The translations under genes were made by a program, and so were the position numbers. A DNA stretch of 64,000 nt from Triparma columacea (Eukaryota; Sar; Bolidophyceae; Parmales; Triparmaceae), in the NCBI GenBank assembly GCA_030267965.1, contig BRYA01000438.1, positions 2,474 to 66,473 on the forward strand. The letters are read 5' to 3'. Each line of letters opens with the position of its first letter. The first letter of the stretch is position 1. The notes beneath the pieces were generated by a model. It saw only the letters and a program-made list of their open reading frames with translations. It did no database searches and had not been told where the DNA came from. Shown here in pieces: positions 39,096-51,624 of this stretch.

Positions 39096-42000
39096 TCAAG
39101 CGCCCCCCCCCACCCCCAAAACATTGGGGGATTGGATCCCATATTTGTCAAGCGTGTCCCATGCGAACCATGCTGCAGCCCTCTTGGCCTCAACTTCTGT
39201 TTTGTGCCAGTGGCAACCAAGTTTCTCGGGGCACAGGGCTTTGCTGTTTTGCGGGCTGAGGTACTTGACTCCTGTGAGGGGGCAGACGAAGCATGCTGCG
39301 AAGTACTCGAATCTCCTGATCAGCTGCTTCTCCACGACGTAATTTGCGTCCAACTTCATTCCCCTCATACTGGGGTCAATCTTGGCGTACTGCGCCTCAA
39401 GGATTTTGAAGATTTTGTCGGCCGCCGACTTATCCCGACTAAAGCACAATGGATCCGCCTTCTGCCCCTTTCCAATCCACACGTGGCTTTTCATGCACTT
39501 GTGCCCTACGTTGCACCCCCCGTTGTTGGCAAACGAGCGGCACACCTCGTGTTCGCTCAGGGCCTTCAGAGAGACCCTTCCCGCTTCTCCCTCGTCTCCA
39601 CCCGTGGTGTTCACCGCGACCTGGAACTGCTTCGGAACGTCTCTCAGGGGTGACATCACGCCCAGGTGATAGGAGACTGACGTGCTAGATAGGTCCTCAA
39701 GGTTTGGCGAGTCTGCAATCCCGGGACTGTCATCCATGTCCACGCTCATGTCCATATCGGCGTCATTGTCAACGACCATCTCCTTATCGCCGAGCTTCAA
39801 TCTCTTCTCCCCCCTCCCCCCGGCCTCAACCGCCCTTCTCTTTCCCTTGGACGACCCCCTACCAAAAATGTCGTCAAATAACGCCTCCAGTTCTTTCACG
39901 AACTCCTCCGTTCCAAGATCTAGCGCACGCTTCCCACTTATGTCTAAGACATCGACATCGATCTTCATGTCCTTCACCAGCTCCTTCGCGACTTCCACAC
40001 GCCCACACTGCGCTGCTACGTGGAGCAGGGTTCCTCCGTAAACTTCACGGCCCGGCTTCCAAAAAACAGGCTGGTTTACGCTAAGTCTGTGATTGAAAAA
40101 GAGTTAGGATTGGAGGGGCAAGAATCAGAAGAGCCATGTATGATCGCGAAAATAATGAGGATGGGAAACTCTTCACGTAGTCCTCCTCTTCTTTCCTCGG
40201 CACGCCCGGCTCGCCGCCCTTACCTTTCGTCCTTCATCATTCTCATAATCTGCCTCAGCGACTCATCAACTGAGATGGAATCCCCATTAGTCATTGCGTT
40301 CTCGATGGCGAAATCGAAAGTTTCCATGTCATCGAGGAATTGCAGAGTACTTTCGAAAGCTATCTGTTTCTCAGTGGTCTCGTCAAGCACCAAATCGATC
40401 TCTTTTTCCCTTGCGACCTCTTCCTCGATCGATGTGACCCTATCCATGGCAATCTGCTTTGGGTCGATTTCCCTCTCTCTGGTCCCCATTCTGGCAGTCG
40501 GGTCACAGAAGTAAGGGGCGCTGACGAGCATCTTGATTATGTCGACCCTGCCAGCGTTAGCAGCCGCGTGGATGATCATTTCGTTATGAAATACAGTCTT
40601 GGCAAACGCTAACTTGGGCTCGTATCTTAGCAGGGCAAGAGCGGGATCAAAGTCAGGTTTCAGCCTGTCTCCAATTTTCGTGCGAACATCGACGTGGGAG
40701 ATTAGCATTTGGTTGACATCCGCCCAGCTTTTAGACTGTTCTGCCACGTCATCTTCGTTGTCCTCATCGAACTGACACACGACACCGCCTTCGTTGAAGC
40801 GCTCGACCTTCTTGCCAAAGGCCACCTTGATGGCGTTGATCATTTCCTTCTCGAAAATCTTGAGCTGGTTGCACCTGGAGGTTTTGGGTTTGGGTCTCGC
40901 GGGGTTTGGGTGCGGACAAATCTTTGATATCCTCCCCTCCTTCCCCAAGCAGCACTTCTTGCAAAAGCCGCACGCTTCGCAATATATCAACATCGGCCTC
41001 CTGTGGTTTGGGCGTTCGCAGTTGAAGTTGGAGCAAATCACGTCCGGGATGTTGCTGCAGTCGACGAGATGGTGTGAAGCCAAGTTTGCCTTCTCTGTCC
41101 TTTTGTGTGCAGCCTTTACTCCCGTGCCCTTGGGCTCAAAATGGGATCCAAAATCCGCTTTAGGGAAAACCCTGAACCTGCGAATGTGTTTGTGTCAGTA
41201 AGTGAAGCAAGCCCGTACAACTCTAAATACAAACGTAACATTTCATGCGCGGTGAGCGTCGCTTGTTGCTACCCCTCACCTCTGTTTCTTCTCGTCCCAT
41301 CTACCACTCGCAACCACCTCGTAATCATTCTCCTTGCTACCCTCCATGGGAGTGTGGGTGAAGCTCGGTTCGTCGACGGGAGCAATTACGACGCACGTGT
41401 TCCTCTCCTCGGGATAAAAGCCCACCTTGTTGTTGGGGTTCTTGTTCTTGCAGCCCCTCTTCATGGGGATGGGAGAGGAGCGAGAAAGGTTTTGGGGATC
41501 AAAACTAGGAAGTGGTTTGAAGCTGGACGGGTGCTTAGGAGGGCCGTGCGACTTTGGCGCGGAAACATCATAGAGAGGTTCGCTGGATCTCGTCGCATCG
41601 GGCGAGGCCCGCGGCGAAAAGTCGTTATTGGTAGTGCGACCCTGGCGTTCGATGCCTCTCCGAGCTGCTGCGTTCTGCTGGGGTGGAGGTTGGTAGTTGG
41701 ATGGCGGCTGGAAGTTGATATTACTTCGTTGCTGGGACGGCGGCGGGTATCGTTGTTGTTGTTGTTGCTGCTGCTGAAGGAGCTGCTCTTGCAATCTTCT
41801 CTGCTCCTGAGCCTCGAAGTATTTTTCCTTCTTCCTAGCAAACATTGTCTTCATGGTCTTGCTGGGGGGGAGGACGAGGTTCGTGGGTCTCGGAGGCTTC
41901 GGAGAAAGGTCGCAGGCTCCCATCTCGGAGGCAAACTTCAAGGCCTGTGCCTTTTTGTTGCGGTCGTGCAATAAATCCATATCGGGACGAACTCTCAAAC

Positions 42001-44830
42001 TGTGACAAAATTTTTCGTACTCTTTGGGAAGCGACGCAATGTTGATACCGTTGTGACTGTAGCGTTGTTCTTGGAACATCTCGTATAGGTAGAAGGCAAA
42101 CTCAATAAACCGCCTATCATCGGCGGGCAATTCTCCGGGCTTCTTTGCCCCACCCCCTCGCGACCCTCCTCCTTGACGTTCATTGGAGCGCCTTGGCGCA
42201 TCCTGCTTCCTCAGGGAAATATTCTGATAACCCGGAGCCGGCGAAGTCCTTCCCACGAGGTTACCGTCAACCGACTCCGGGATCTTACCTAACCTGAACT
42301 TGAGTACTAGCCCCGAAGTGGGCAGGAGCATCTTTTCCATCCGGACACTCTCGGTAAGTTCCTTTAATCGTTGGAATACGCTGTTGAGGTTGTGACTTGT
42401 GATTTCGGTCCAAGTGAACTTCTTCAGCTTGTAATGAGTCAACCAAGCGTTCGAGCAGTACATGGGGTTTGTTCCGCCCGGCTTGAAAGTTCTCACATCG
42501 ATGCCGTATCCCCCGTTTGCAGCAATCATATTGGCGGCCTGCGTGCTTCCCTTATCTGCGTCCAGGTTGTATTTCAGAAAATTCATCCCCTCCACTAGCC
42601 CACCGTTGGCATCCTTATACCTGCCTCGGTTTAAGCTGATGCCAATGTTTGGGGCCGAGCTATCGAACTCCAGCTCGAAAACGTCCGACCTTGCTGAGAT
42701 TGCTGCAGTTGCTACGGCAGGGGGACTTTGGCGAGCCCCACCCCCGCTGTTGTTGTTGGGGTTAGAAGTGGAGGCGTTGTTGGGATTTGTCTTGAGAGAT
42801 ATGGAGTACTTGGATCCTCCTGATGCTGGGGCGGCATATGGCGATGTGGATACGGTCGGGCCCGAAAGAGCGATTGGTTTCTTGCTCTTCTTAGGAATTA
42901 TTGGACTAGGCGCTTTAGTTTTGACCCTGAAGGTTTTCGTTTCCATCTCCCTCGCCCATTGGTTGTAAATCTTTTCCCTCCTCTTGATCTGGTCCTTGGT
43001 ACCTTGACTGAAGACCTGCGTAAAAATATCGCCAGTTGCGTCCCCACGACCGAACTTGAGAAAGACTGACTTGTTGCTCTTGAAGAAGCCGCGGATTTTC
43101 GTCTTGATTTGTTTCAAAACTTGCCCAGCAAGCGCTTTATAATTAAAGTTGGAGGACTGAATTTGGGAGCGGAATGTAGAGTCGAGCTCATCATCCATGT
43201 CGTCCTGCGAGTCGTGGGGGAGAAATGAGATGAGTTGCGAGAGTACAAAGACAAGACGGACTCCGCACGCAATTATCGATAAGCTGTTTCTCCTCAGCAT
43301 GTCCATTCTCACCTCAATCTTATTCTTTTCGTCCTGCAGCCTCCGCTTCTCATTCTCATCGATTTCGTCAGCCTCGTCCTTGTCGTCACTATCATCTTTA
43401 CCCGGCGCGACGGCGTTTGTTGCAGGAGGAGCAACCGGCAAAGTTGACGAGGATGGTCGCGCAGTCTCTTTCTTCGCCCTTAAAGCGAGCTTGGCCTGGC
43501 TTGCTTGGGGCCGCTTCATCTCGGACTTGCTAGCGGAGACGCTGGCCTCTCTCTTTTTGGTTTGCTTCGAGCCTGAAGAAGAGTCAACAAGGAGATTCTT
43601 GGGCTGAGAGACTGCTGCCAGAGGGACGCCTCCCTCAAAGCCGTTGTCGTCCAATTCTACGACCTCCCTTTTCTTGAAGGGAGCCGCTACCACCTCAACC
43701 TCATCATCATCCGTTGTTCCTTTGGGATCATCTTGGATCGGCGGACTCTTGGTCCTCTTCTGTGACAAGTGAAGCGATGGGTGAGAACACATCAATCGGG
43801 ACTTTGAGCTTATCCTCTCATCGTCTTCCCCCGTCATCACTCCTCACCTTCTTCCTCTCCTTGACGAAGCTGGAATCGCAAATCGGTCCCAACTCGATCA
43901 TAACCTTGACCCTGTCCCTCTTGGCGCTATCCGTGACGCGCTTCACGTCCTCCTTGCGGGAGATCTGCTCCCCGCCCACGGATAGGACCCGGCGGTACTT
44001 CGACAGCGGCATGAACTCAAAGGGGGGAATGGGAAGAATGGTCGGCACCGTACCACCGGAGAGTGAGACGTTGTTCTTTTCAAGGGCCAACAGGGCAGGG
44101 CCGGTAATCAGAGTCTGCTCGGTCTGCTTGACGAGCACAGAGGGAACGTCGAATTCACCTTTCAACCCCAATACGTGGCCGTTCATCATCGGAAGCCCCG
44201 TCGTCATGCCGTCCTTCCCAAAGTCCACCTCGTACATGAAATCAACCTGGTTCTCCCGAGGCAGGTCGCTCTCCTCCTCGATCATCGAGATCAGCAAGTC
44301 GTGCAACTCCGTGTGCGCTTCTGCACCAAGGCACAAACGTTCTAGGTCCTCCGGTTTTTGGTTGTCCATGGTGGTGATGATGATATCTGACTCGCCTTTT
44401 GGGGTGGTGGATCGGATTGACGGGGGGGTGAGGGGGATCAGGATTTAGGATTGGGGAGGGAAACGTTGCGCGGCACTCACATCCCTGAGGCTTCTTGAAG
44501 CCAAGCTTGAAGTCGTTCTCAGACCATGTCTTTCCCTGAAATGCTGCCCTGACTATCAGCCGCTGCTTCATAGCAGGCCACAGCGAGCTCTTCGTCAGCT
44601 GCTTTCTGAAGTTTGGAGTAAACCAAGGGAGCAGAGATCGTAAGAAAGGTGAGTATGAGTCAAGACGCGTGTGAGGAAAGGCAAAAAACACAAGCCGAGA
44701 ACAATCCAATTGTCTTTCCCCCACAAAATACTCACGAAGAGGTCCTCGGGCCAAGGAGCGTCTCTACATAGTCGTACATGGACATATTCGAGGTCACTGT
44801 CGTCCTAATTTTGAGTGATTCGGTAGTCAT
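39096..44830 (-). CDS. Large ankyrin-repeat and CCCH zinc-finger protein, 7 exons
   Basis: Exons 44830-44736, 44605-44481, 44386-43848, 43759-43313, 43204-41280, 41177-40224, 40086-39096; 1,691 residues, phases consistent throughout. The N-terminal 310 residues include a possible PDZ-like segment (FMPLSKYRRVLSVGGEQIS). Then come Lys/Glu/Ser-rich disorder and an unassigned middle region (LEFDSSAPNIGISLNRGRY; RRFIEFAFYLYEMFQEQRY) ending in a poly-Gln tract near 41765. A Cys-rich cluster follows (VICSNFNCERPNHRR, YCEACGFCKKCCLG). Two or three ankyrin repeats (HNEMIIHAAANAGRVDIIKMLV; GGTLLHVAAQCGRVEVAKELV) lie on either side of the last intron. A CCCH finger (VCRSFANNGGCNVGHKCMKSH) precedes the C-terminus. 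Ankyrin plus CCCH suggests RNA binding. The intron at 43205-43312 keeps the frame. Confidence 0.78.
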
Positions 44831-45135
44831 GATCTGTTTTTTTAGCCTGAAACAGCGTTGGGACGAGAGAAGGAGAGCCTTGGTGAAATTTAGGAGCTCT
44901 CAGCGGTATTTGGGGTGTATGAAGTAAAGAATGTGTTCTTGATAGTTAGGGTATCAAGTAGGGTATCAAAAGTAGCCCCAGAAAGAACAGGTCGTGGGTG
45001 GAATGACCAAATTAAAAAGTGAGAAAAAGCCAATCGACTCCTGGTCACTCTTTCCAGCCTCTTTCTGGTGCCGCAAGACGCTTTCCCTTCCACTCACAAA
45101 CACCCGCAAAAGTATTTTAAATAAAGAAGGCCTAC
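44831..45135. other. Divergent promoter region
   Basis: About 305 bp between start codons of the ankyrin/CCCH gene (-) and the tRNA methyltransferase gene (+). It contains a short direct repeat GGGTATCAA at 44948 and 44961. No other feature was recognised. Confidence 0.5.
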
Positions 45136-46225
45136 ATGTCAGATCAATCTGTTGAGCCACCGGCTGCAAAGAAGGCCAGATATGCCCTGCCTCCCACGAT
45201 AGGTCTCGAGGATTATAAGGTAATGTGACATAAAGCTGGTAGATTGCCATCTCATAAGGCGCCCTTGTGCTTTTGAAATCTCTTAGCGCGCACTGCGGCC
45301 ACTCTCTGATCCGCTGTCGCAACTCTTAAACTCACCTTCTTCCCCCTCCCTCCCCTCCTTCAATCCCCACCACAGTTCACTGATGGGGAGGCTATCACGC
45401 AGGAGAACGCCATGCCGCAGAAGAAGTATTACCGTTCGAGGGCCCACGCCAACCCTCTTTCCTTCAATGATAACCTTGCATACCCTCTTGACCCTCAGGG
45501 CATTGACTGGACAACTTACTACTCTGAAATAAAGGGAGAGTGTCATCCTACCGTCCTGGACATTGGCTGCGGCTTTGGCGGACTGACTGTTGCGCTTGCC
45601 CCACTTTTGCCTTCCTCAAGGATAATGGGCATGGAGATCCGCGCCAAAGTGTCTGAGTATGTCCGCCTCAGGATAATGTCTCTTCGCAATGAGACACCGG
45701 GGACTCACCAGAACGCGGCCGTCATCCGCGCGAATACCATGAAGAATCTCCTCAATTTCATAGCCCCTGGAACGCTCGAGAAGATTTTTATTTGCTTCCC
45801 AGACCCTCACTTCAAGGCCAAGAACCACAGGAGGAGGTGAGAATGGTATGGCTTTGGTAGGCATTCGCTCTTAGTGCGTTGCACCAATTACTCACCCGCT
45901 CCCTTTCCACCTTCACCCCTGCCCCAGAATCGTCACCTACGACCTCCTCACAGAGTACGCGTACGTCCTGTCCCCTGGTTCCAAACTGTACCTTATCACC
46001 GATGTCGAGGAGCTGCACAACTGGCACGTCGAGAAGAGCGACTCCCACGAGATGTTCACCCGCATCCCCGACGAGGAGGCAATCAAGGACCCTTGCGTCA
46101 AGCTCATGATCGAGACTACCGAGGAGGGGAAGAAGGTCGAGCGATCAGGATCCAACAAGTACTGGGCCGTTTATAGGAGGGTGGAGGCAACGCCCCCCGT
46201 TAACGAGGCAAACTTCTTCAGTTGA
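45136..46225 (+). CDS. METTL1: tRNA (guanine-N7-)-methyltransferase catalytic subunit
   Basis: Exons 45136-45219, 45376-45836, 45928-46225 (280 residues, the usual size). It makes m7G46 in the variable loop of tRNA using SAM, normally with a WD40 partner (WDR4/Trm82). Signatures are KKYYRSRAHANP (the Y-R-x-R-x-H-x-NP element), VLDIGCGFGGLTVALA (SAM motif I), MGMEIRAKVSEYV, and IFICFPDPHFKAKNHRRR, the TrmB hallmark FPDPHxKxKHxxRR, split by intron 2 exactly at the RR. Then IVTYDLLTEYAYVLSPGSKLYLITDV and EERGKKVERSG-type residues (EEGKKVERSGSNKYWAVY). No targeting signal is seen. The first intron begins GTAATG, less usual than the GTGAG found elsewhere. Confidence 0.94.
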
Positions 46226-46260
46226 TTCATATAACAAACATTAAGATAGCTTTTGGGGGT

Positions 46261-49200
46261 TTATTTCCTCCTCGCCCCCGCCCCCGCCCCCGCCTCCTCC
46301 TTGCTCTGATTGAAAACAACAACCACGGCGCTTACATTGTCGACGCTTCCTAGCTTGATGGCCTCCTTCACCAGTTCCTTCACTGCGTCCTTCACCTTGT
46401 GGTGCTTGTTGAGGGACTTCCTTACCATGTTTATCGCGTTCTGCGAATCCATGACATCCCAGAGCCCATCGGTCGCCAGAAGCACGAGCTCGTCCCTCTC
46501 GGTTATTATCTCGGTCCGGAGCTCAGGAAGGGCGGTGAGGGCGGCATCGGAGCCGTCAGACGTCTTGTGAGCGACATCCCCGAAGCTGAGATAAGTAGGG
46601 CGAAGTGGGGTGAGAATAATGAGGTGGAAAGGGAGAACCCCTGTACAGCCTTTCGATTGGGTGCAGCCCTGTGTCCCGTGCCCTGTACAACGCATCCATC
46701 GTTGCTTCGCTCCTTCCACCGTCCAAACTCACCTCCTTGTCACGGCCAAAACCCCGTTCAACCTCTCGCTCTTGATGATCCCTCCGCTCTTCAACACCCT
46801 CTCCCGCTCCTCCTTCCTGCTCAACCTATGGTCCTTCGAGAGATCAATAGCAGTCCCCCCCCTCGACAAAACACACCTGCAGTCCCCCACATTGGACACC
46901 GTAAATTTCTTGCTCCTACCGTCAATCACCAAAAACAGCGCCGTGCTTCCAGACTCGTCGTCTTTCGCCCTGAGCTCAGAGCAGACCTCCTCGTCGGTTG
47001 CGAGGCAAGCCTCCACAGCAGCCCTTTGCTGGTCGTTGAAGAAGCTGGGGTTTTGAGAGAACTTCGTGTGAAGCCTGTGCTGAAGGAGTTTCGAGCACGA
47101 GCTCCCGCTGTGGCCGTCGTAGATGCCAAAGTAGGCGAACTTCTGGTAAAGGTACGGCCTCTCCAGGCTGTCCCCGAGATCGCTTAGATCCATAATGACT
47201 GTTACCGCATCCTCCTGCTTTGGCCTCTTGCCCTTTTCAGAGTGAAAGGCAGCCCTGATGCCAAGCTTTGAGTTCGGAAGCCCGTCCAAAACTCGTCCCA
47301 CGACAATACCGGGGATGGGGGCCTGCTTTTTTCTCAAGGTAACAGGTGATTGGTGGGCAAGCGTGTCCATAACCGAATTGAACTCCATAGAGTCGAGCTT
47401 GGAGACCTTGACGAAATCCTCTTCGTCGTCGTCCCCATAGTCATCGTCTGAATTGTTTGCCGAGTTCGCCCCCTCCATGAGGTTGTCAAGTTTCTCGAAA
47501 CTGCGCTGCCGAACGCTGGCCTTCTTCTTGAAGCTCTTCATTCTCCGCTCTGCTTCATCTTTGTCCATCCCCCCCCCTCCACTTTCCCGTACATCCTTTC
47601 CATCTCCACCTCCTCCAGCCGCCTCCTCCGCCACCTGGTGCACACTCATAAAGATCTCGTCATTGCTCACTTCTACCCTCCTATTCTGCTCAATGTCCAG
47701 CTTCACCTTCGCCGGAGGAGTCTTCTTTGTGTCGTCACCGGGTCTGATCTGCATCCAACTGTCCTGCATAACCCTCACAAGTGTGTAGCGTTGCCCAGGA
47801 TCTTTCACCATCATCCCCTCGATTACATTCTTCAGCCCACTCGAAACACTGGCGTCAGTGAAAAGCACGGGGTCCTCCTGAATCTTGTGATACAGGGCGA
47901 TGAGCTTGCTCGCTACGAATGGCGGGTGGCCACACCTGAGCATGAAAATAGTCGCCCCCACAGCGTAGACGTCGGCAAGGTAGCCATCGTACGCCAAGCC
48001 CGCACAGAGCTCGGGGGACATGAAGGCCGGCGTCCCAGCCGTCTCGAGGAGCTTCTCTTTTTCCCCGTCCGAAGTCTCGATCATTTTCGAGATGCCAAAA
48101 TCTGCAATCTTTACGACGCCGTTCTTATCCACCAGGAGGTTCTGCGGCTTCAAGTCCCCGTGGACGATATCGTTGTCATGAAGGTACTTTAGGCCATGCA
48201 ACACCTGCCGCATAACTTCCCAAACCTGGAACTCTGGCAGGATGTTGCAGCTGTTTGTCCTCGCGTTGCCCTTCGTCATTTGCATGAGATCCCCCCTCTT
48301 GCAGTACTCCAGCACCAGGTACATCTTGTTGACCTTCGGGTCGTCCATGACTTCGTAGAGTTTGAGAACATTCTGGTGCTCCAGCTTCTTCATGATGGCG
48401 ACCTCCCTCCTGACGTCGTCCATGAACGTCGAAGACATGCCAACACTTTTCTTCATAAGCAGCTGCGAAGAGAGTTGCGTTCGATTTACGATAACGATGG
48501 AACGGTCATGTCGGTGAGGAGGTGGGGCAGGAAGGTGGGGCAAAGATTACAAAGGTAGCCCTCTAGGTGTTGTGTCGCTCGCAGCGTCTATCGATTCGAT
48601 GCCGTCTTGCGAATTGTTCAATTGTTCTCACCTCCTTATTCATGATCTTGATTGCGTAGAGTTGGTCGTTGGTCTTCTCCTTGCACAGTCGCACCTCTGC
48701 GTACGACCCCTGGCCGAGAGCGTCGAGGAGGATGTAGTTGTTGACGATGTAGCGATTCGTGAGCCAGCTACCGTGCGCGTTTATGGGCTTCGTTGTGGGG
48801 AGAGAGGCCTTCTTCCGCTTGACCTTGTTGGTGTCTTTCACGTTCGGGGTTCCCATCTCGGCTAGACCGGGAGACGCGGGGGATTGAGGTATCCTAGGCA
48901 TGGGGGGAGCAGAAGGGTGCTGAATCTTTGCCTTGGGCGTCAAGATAGGCTGCGGCCTGGTGACTGGCTGGGTGAGGATCTTGGGCGTCTTTGTTGCGCT
49001 ATTTTCCTTCTGCGGAGAGCAAAGGTTAGTAGGGTTGAGTTGGTGTGAAGTTTCGATTGGATGCTGTATTGCTCTTCAATCTTCCTCTTTCCTCCTTCCC
49101 TCTTTCCTCCTTCCTCCTTTTTCTCACCTTTTCGATCTCTTGCAGTCCCATTGCCGTGCTCATCTGCGTCCAGTCATAAACCTCTTCATCTTCCCCATCA

Positions 49201-51269
49201 ACAAGGTCGTAAGCCTCAGACTCGTCTGACTCGTCGTCAGAGTCCTTGAGCATCATGTCGATTTCGGACCGGATCGCCTGGTCCTTCATGGCAGGGTTTG
49301 CCTTTGTCTCCTGTGCAGGCGCGGCGTCGGCTTGCGAGGCCTGGTTCTCAATGGACTCCATACCGGCCTTGGTATCGAACGCGAACCAGTCGTAGACGCC
49401 GTCATCGTCCCCGACGTCGTCTTCCTCTTCGTCGACGTCACTGTAGTCTGAAGAGTCCGAGTTGTCGACCATCGGGGGAGGCGCCATCTTCGCTGGCTTC
49501 GAGGCCGGCTTTCCGGCGCTCTGGGCCCCGCCTTGAGAGACGGCCCTGGGTTTTGTCGGCGGAGGGGGTTTCATCTTTGGCGTTCCCGGTCCATAGCTCC
49601 TCCCGCCCGGTCCTCTTGGTCCCCTCGGTGTGCCTCTCCCTGGAAATCCCCTCCCCCCCCTCCCCCCCCCCCCCCTCCCTGGAGTTCCCGGCATCCTCCC
49701 GGGGTGGGCCGCCCCCCTCCCTCCCCTTCCCGGTGTGGCGTTCCCCCCCCCTCTCCCTGCAGCCCCCCTGGGTCCTCCGACGTTCAGGGGCGGGGGGGGT
49801 TTCCTTACGCTCTTTTGGTCGGGACCGAGGTAGTTCATCTCCATATTAAAGGCCTGAGCCTGCTTGGGAGTTGGGGGCTTGTGCGCGAAGGAGGGCTTCT
49901 TGGGGAGCGTGGAAGGCCGGCCTGTCTCATCCTTGCCAGAGGACAAGTTGAGAGGCTGTTTTAAGGATTTCGCGTAGGCGCCATCAGGCTGCTGCTGCTG
50001 TAACTGCTGTTGCATGGACACAGGATTGGAAAAGTTGGCATCGTCGTCTTCAGACTCGTCCGACGAGATGTCAGCCTTGAGGGACGGGTTCCGTCTTCGG
50101 TGAGGTGAGTTTGGGTTGTTTGGCTGGGGCCTAGAATTCCTCGCCTGGGCGACGGGCTGGGGGGCCGCCGACGACTTCTTCATTTGCGCGAGTTCTTTTC
50201 GGAGCTCCATGAGCTGCGCCTCGGCCTGGTCGGCGCGCTCCTTTTGAGCCATTTCGTTGATCTCTGCCATCTCCTTCTTGTCCTCGAGCTCCTTCGTCTT
50301 GGCCCTTATCTTTTTCTCAAGATTATTTCGCTTGAGCCTCTCCTTCATTTTATTGTGTTTCTCCTTGTCTATGATTGAGGGCCGTCTTACGGGCGCTTCT
50401 GCCTCTCCGTCGGAGGAGGAGGGGGAGTCAGGGGACAGGATCATGTTTTTGTTGGGGTTGGGCTGCTTGGGTATCGCAACCTGATACTTTTGACTCGCCT
50501 TCTTCTTTGAGGGCGAAGTCAAAGCAGTTCCGTAAGATTTCTTCTCAATCTTGTCCAGATATTGATTCCACTTTTCAGTCTCTTCAAAAGTCTGGGGGAC
50601 GGAGGGGTGGTGGCGAGGTGGGGATGGCGAGGAGGTGGGGATGGCGAGGTGGTGGCGGCGGTTGAGGATGAGTGTCCGCATCAATTGCACATCAATTACG
50701 CTCTCTTGTCAACGTTCTATCTCCTCCCTTCCTCTCACCTCATCCTCATCCTCCCCCCCGTCATCTGAAGAGTCCGGCGATATGTCCTGCCTGCTGTAAG
50801 TCCTGGTCATCTTCCCACCCGACGGGATTGCCGACGACCGGTGGTCACTACGGGACGACATTGAGTCCTTTTGTGTTTGTGTTGGGGGGGGGGAGGGGGG
50901 GGGGGAGGGGGTTAGTGAGGTGTGTGTTATAAATGCACTCTCGCCAGACTAACTTACCTTCCGGACATCGGGCACCTCATTAACATCTTTCCCTCCCCTC
51001 TGCGATTTCCTCCTTTCCTTCCTGTCCCCTTGCTTAGACCTGGAGGACCTTCGTTCCTTTTTAACTTTCTGCTTTGCCATCCTCTGCTCCCTCACCTTCT
51101 GCAGCTCCTCGAACGCAGGAGAGGGAAATGGGGCATGGGAGGTCATAGATTGGTGCGATCTGGATTTCGACCGCGACCGGCCACCAGGGTTGGGGTAGGT
51201 CGAGGATTGACTTGTAAGGGAGGGAGCTAAGGCGTCCTGGGAGGGCTGGGCGGAGGCCGAAGCTCCCAT
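46261..51269 (-). CDS. Protein kinase-PP2C phosphatase fusion, 6 exons
   Basis: Exons 51269-50958, 50867-50739, 50591-49128, 49009-48632, 48462-46733, 46585-46261; 1,445 residues. The N-terminus MGASAS fits N-myristoylation (Gly2, Ser6). Residues 150-720 are charged coiled coil, then RGG/PGRG-rich, with two VYDW...IE motifs. Kinase domain about 720-985: GQGSYAEV, K756 (YAIKIM), VHGDLKPQNLL (HGD in place of HRD, D864), ADFGISKM (D882), GTPAFMSPEL; the overall look is CaMKK/LKB1-like. PP2C domain about 1165-1440: RPKQEDAVTVIMD, FGIYDGHSG, SGSTALFLV, SNVGDCRCV, VTRSFGD (restored across the last intron), ATDGLWDVM and SVDNVSAV. All metal-binding positions appear present, so both activities are plausible in one chain. 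Confidence 0.88.
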
Positions 51270-51624
51270 GGAGGGAACAGGGGAGGTATTTCGTGGGGGA
51301 AATTAGGTGGAGTGAGAGCGGAAGGGGGTGGGGGTGGGGGTGGGGGTGGGGAGGAGAAGATAAAAATATCGGATTGAAAAATGGTGAGGGTCAAGGGTGT
51401 GATGTGAGGAAGAATTTGGTTTGATGGTGCGTTAAGGGTAAACATGCAGGGTGGTGAGTGGGTTGAAAAGAAGGGCAATATATCAAAATTAAAAACGAAA
51501 CGTTTGACGACAATTGCTTTGCTTGACTTGTCTTCATTAAGTATCTGATACAATGGTACATCCTCCCCCCCTACATCCCCCCCCTAGCCGACCTTCCTAC
51601 TGCACTCCCCAGGACGTTCTGTGC
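51270..51624. other. Promoter region of the kinase-PP2C gene, with a G-rich run
   Basis: About 355 bp between the kinase-PP2C start codon and the 3' end of the V-ATPase E gene, both on the minus strand. On the plus strand, 51324-51351 is (GGGGGT)n, so the coding strand has C-runs and the other could form a G-quadruplex. No credible ORF. Confidence 0.6.

Noticed and set aside
48563..48943. Separate kinase gene starting within exon 4
   Set aside because: The frame is open upstream to a CAG acceptor at 49010 and joins in phase to the coiled-coil/RGG exon, so one long gene is the simpler model.
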